Source of the DNA: Phycisphaerae bacterium
GTDB lineage: Bacteria > Planctomycetota > Phycisphaerae > Sedimentisphaerales > Anaerobacaceae
Assembly: GCA_017993835.1 (NCBI GenBank)
Contig: JAGOLX010000007.1
Coordinates: 20,913-84,912, forward strand
Length of the DNA: 64,000 bases
Reading direction: 5' to 3'
Below the pieces are notes generated by a model, which searched no databases, was not told where the DNA came from, and saw only the letters and a list, made by a program, of their open reading frames with translations. This document shows, in pieces, positions 62,998 to 64,000 of the stretch; the first letter of the stretch is position 1, and each line of letters begins with the position of its first letter. The translations under genes and the position numbers were made by a program.

Positions 62998-63474
62998 TCA
63001 GGGTCGGCGCTGTGCGGCGTCTTGCCAGAGCTGCTGCACTTTCTGGAAGTGGGAACGGGTGCTCCGATCCAGGAGTTCCAGGGTCCGGCGCAACGTCGGG
63101 CTGTCGCTGGCGAACACCTCGAAGTACTTGTTCTCCAACAGCGCCCTCTCGATGTCCATGGCTGCGGAAAGGGCCTTCACGCGGGTCAGACTCGGATGGC
63201 TCGCCTGGTCGATGAGCTTGTTCACGTAGCCGATGGAGTGTTGAATAGCCGCGGTGGGGAAGCGGTCCACGATTACGCCGGCCGGATCGTCTTCGATCTT
63301 CGACTGGAGCGTCTCGATCCAATTGGCGTGCTGCTCTTCCTCCTGCGAGAGACTGACCCAGAATTCGCGCTCGTCCGGGAACCTGTCGGCATACACGGCG
63401 TACAGTTTCCCGATGAGCCTCTCGTGTTCTCTGAGCAGATTCAATGCCTGAGAGGTCGTGTCTTGAGCATTCAT
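62998..63474 (-). CDS. Ferritin-like (rubrerythrin-type) diiron protein
   Basis: 158 residues from MNAQDTTSQAL, preceded by GGGGG; ATG 63489 is an alternative. A four-helix bundle pattern is seen with REHERLIGKLY, SQEEEQHANWIETL (EExxH) and a second half with MDIERALLENKYFEVF and RSHFQKV. These are likely diiron ligands, so it probably handles iron or peroxide. Ligand order is inferred by eye. Confidence 0.75.
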   Translation of the reverse strand: MNAQDTTSQALNLLREHERLIGKLYAVYADRFPDEREFWVSLSQEEEQHANWIETLQSKIEDDPAGVIVDRFPTAAIQHSIGYVNKLIDQASHPSLTRVKALSAAMDIERALLENKYFEVFASDSPTLRRTLELLDRSTRSHFQKVQQLWQDAAQRRP

Positions 63475-63702
63475 GTCGTCTACCCCCATCTTCCTGTTCT
63501 TCAGCTTGGCGACAGCCTCGGCACGGGGTCGTCATCGGATGACGCCTGGCGGCCGGTCCGCGCCCGCAGACACCCGGCCCACAGCGGGCACGGCCTCTAT
63601 CGACTGCAAGCAAGTGACACTTGAGGTCCGGGAAAGACGCTTATTCCGATATGCAACCGACGGATCGATCACTTCGGCCTTGTTCCGTCGGGCGAGCCAG
63701 TC

Positions 63703-63939
63703 TCAGAATCGCTTCGCGCGGGATGAACGATCCGCGCGTGCGGCCGGCGCCGGATTGCGGTTCCTCACGCGGCAGTCCTTCGGCAGGAGCGTTCCCTCGT
63801 TGTGCCAACAGATGTAGCATTCGGTGGGTCGCACCCGCTGTCCCTGCACGGCGCAGTGGAGGGCGTGCGGGCAGTCGGTGCAGAGGTATTCACATCGCCT
63901 GCAGGGGCGCAGTCGCATCTTGATCGAGCCGGTATTCAT
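63703..63939 (-). CDS. Small Cys-rich zinc-ribbon-like protein
   Basis: 78 residues; a strong ribosome site (GGAGGAGG) precedes ATG 63939. Cys are paired as CRRCEYLCTDCPHALHC and ECYICWHNEG, enough for two metal sites. The C-terminal tail is Arg-rich. Family unknown; a nucleic-acid-binding or metal-carrier role is possible (inference). Confidence 0.65.
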   Translation of the reverse strand: MNTGSIKMRLRPCRRCEYLCTDCPHALHCAVQGQRVRPTECYICWHNEGTLLPKDCRVRNRNPAPAARADRSSRAKRF

Positions 63940-64000
63940 CCACCACCTCCTCCCAAGGGCCGGCCGCGTACCTGAATCGTCGCCGACAGACATCCGGCTT

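Noticed and set aside
1-64000. tRNA, rRNA or tmRNA genes
   Set aside because: Nothing like a cloverleaf with a GTTCGANTC loop or rRNA core was seen on reading both strands; a covariance-model scan would be needed to be sure.

Overview
The window reads as a chromosomal segment of a high-GC planctomycete, most likely Phycisphaerae. No rRNA, tRNA or other taxonomic marker is present, so this is an inference from gene content. The pointers are large secreted repeat proteins (GEVED-like, GLUG, LamG/PA14, DUF5648-like), a type IV pilin-like pseudopilin in an operon, ECF sigma genes paired with membrane or FecR proteins, DUF1080 and DUF6807/PmoA-like sugar enzymes with a Gfo/Idh/MocA oxidoreductase, and many small interspersed intergenic repeats. 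Most genes have a Shine-Dalgarno (GGAGG-like) site. About 60 genes are supported. There is no CRISPR array, prophage or transposase gene.

Layout. 1-6854 (minus): a giant secreted protein ending in Cys heptad repeats and cut by the window edge, then a PD40 propeller/TPR protein. 7322-10339: a GLUG-repeat surface protein. 10719-15051: housekeeping genes (EndoIII-like, CPBP protease, DUF2617-like, a membrane coiled-coil protein, a cupin) with two copies of a 154-bp MITE-like element. 15268-19408: a five-gene operon of secreted protein, pseudopilin and zinc/manganese-type ABC transporter. 19563-27026: comM/yifB, a STAS protein, rnc, a PpiD/SurA-like chaperone operon and hemL. 27139-29801: two secreted proteins, one behind a strong sigma70-like promoter and a long leader. 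29900-31545: ECF sigma and FecR. 31656-33726: a repeat-rich region. 34309-35733: a ferric-reductase-like flavocytochrome. 36208-36694: MNT gene with a wrecked HEPN partner. 36739-44422: histidine kinase, then livKHM-GF and a phenylacetate-CoA-ligase-like gene, split by palindromic repeats. 45101-47728: a LamG/PA14 protein. 48638-50758: ECF sigma, membrane anti-sigma candidate and a secretin-domain protein. 50904-54455: aquaporin, a DUF433/DUF5615 toxin-antitoxin-like pair with a degraded toxin active site, and a K+/H+ antiporter. 54685-61684: a polysaccharide/3-keto-sugar cluster (Gfo/Idh/MocA, PmoA-GH10 fusion, PmoA-DUF1080 fusion) and a serine hydrolase. 61695-63939: small conserved proteins and a ferritin-like protein.

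How the genes fit together. The secreted enzymes and adhesin-like repeat proteins suggest a polysaccharide-degrading, surface-attached lifestyle. The liv/CoA-ligase operon suggests uptake and activation of aryl acids or amino-acid breakdown products. Two ECF units probably sense envelope signals. No wholly new multi-gene system is proved. The strongest oddities are the Cys-heptad array with a 168-bp super-period, the 154-bp MITE-like element, an insertion in the P-loop of the CoA ligase, two decayed toxin-antitoxin loci with almost leaderless promoters, and missing catalytic residues in RNase III and the EndoIII-like enzyme.
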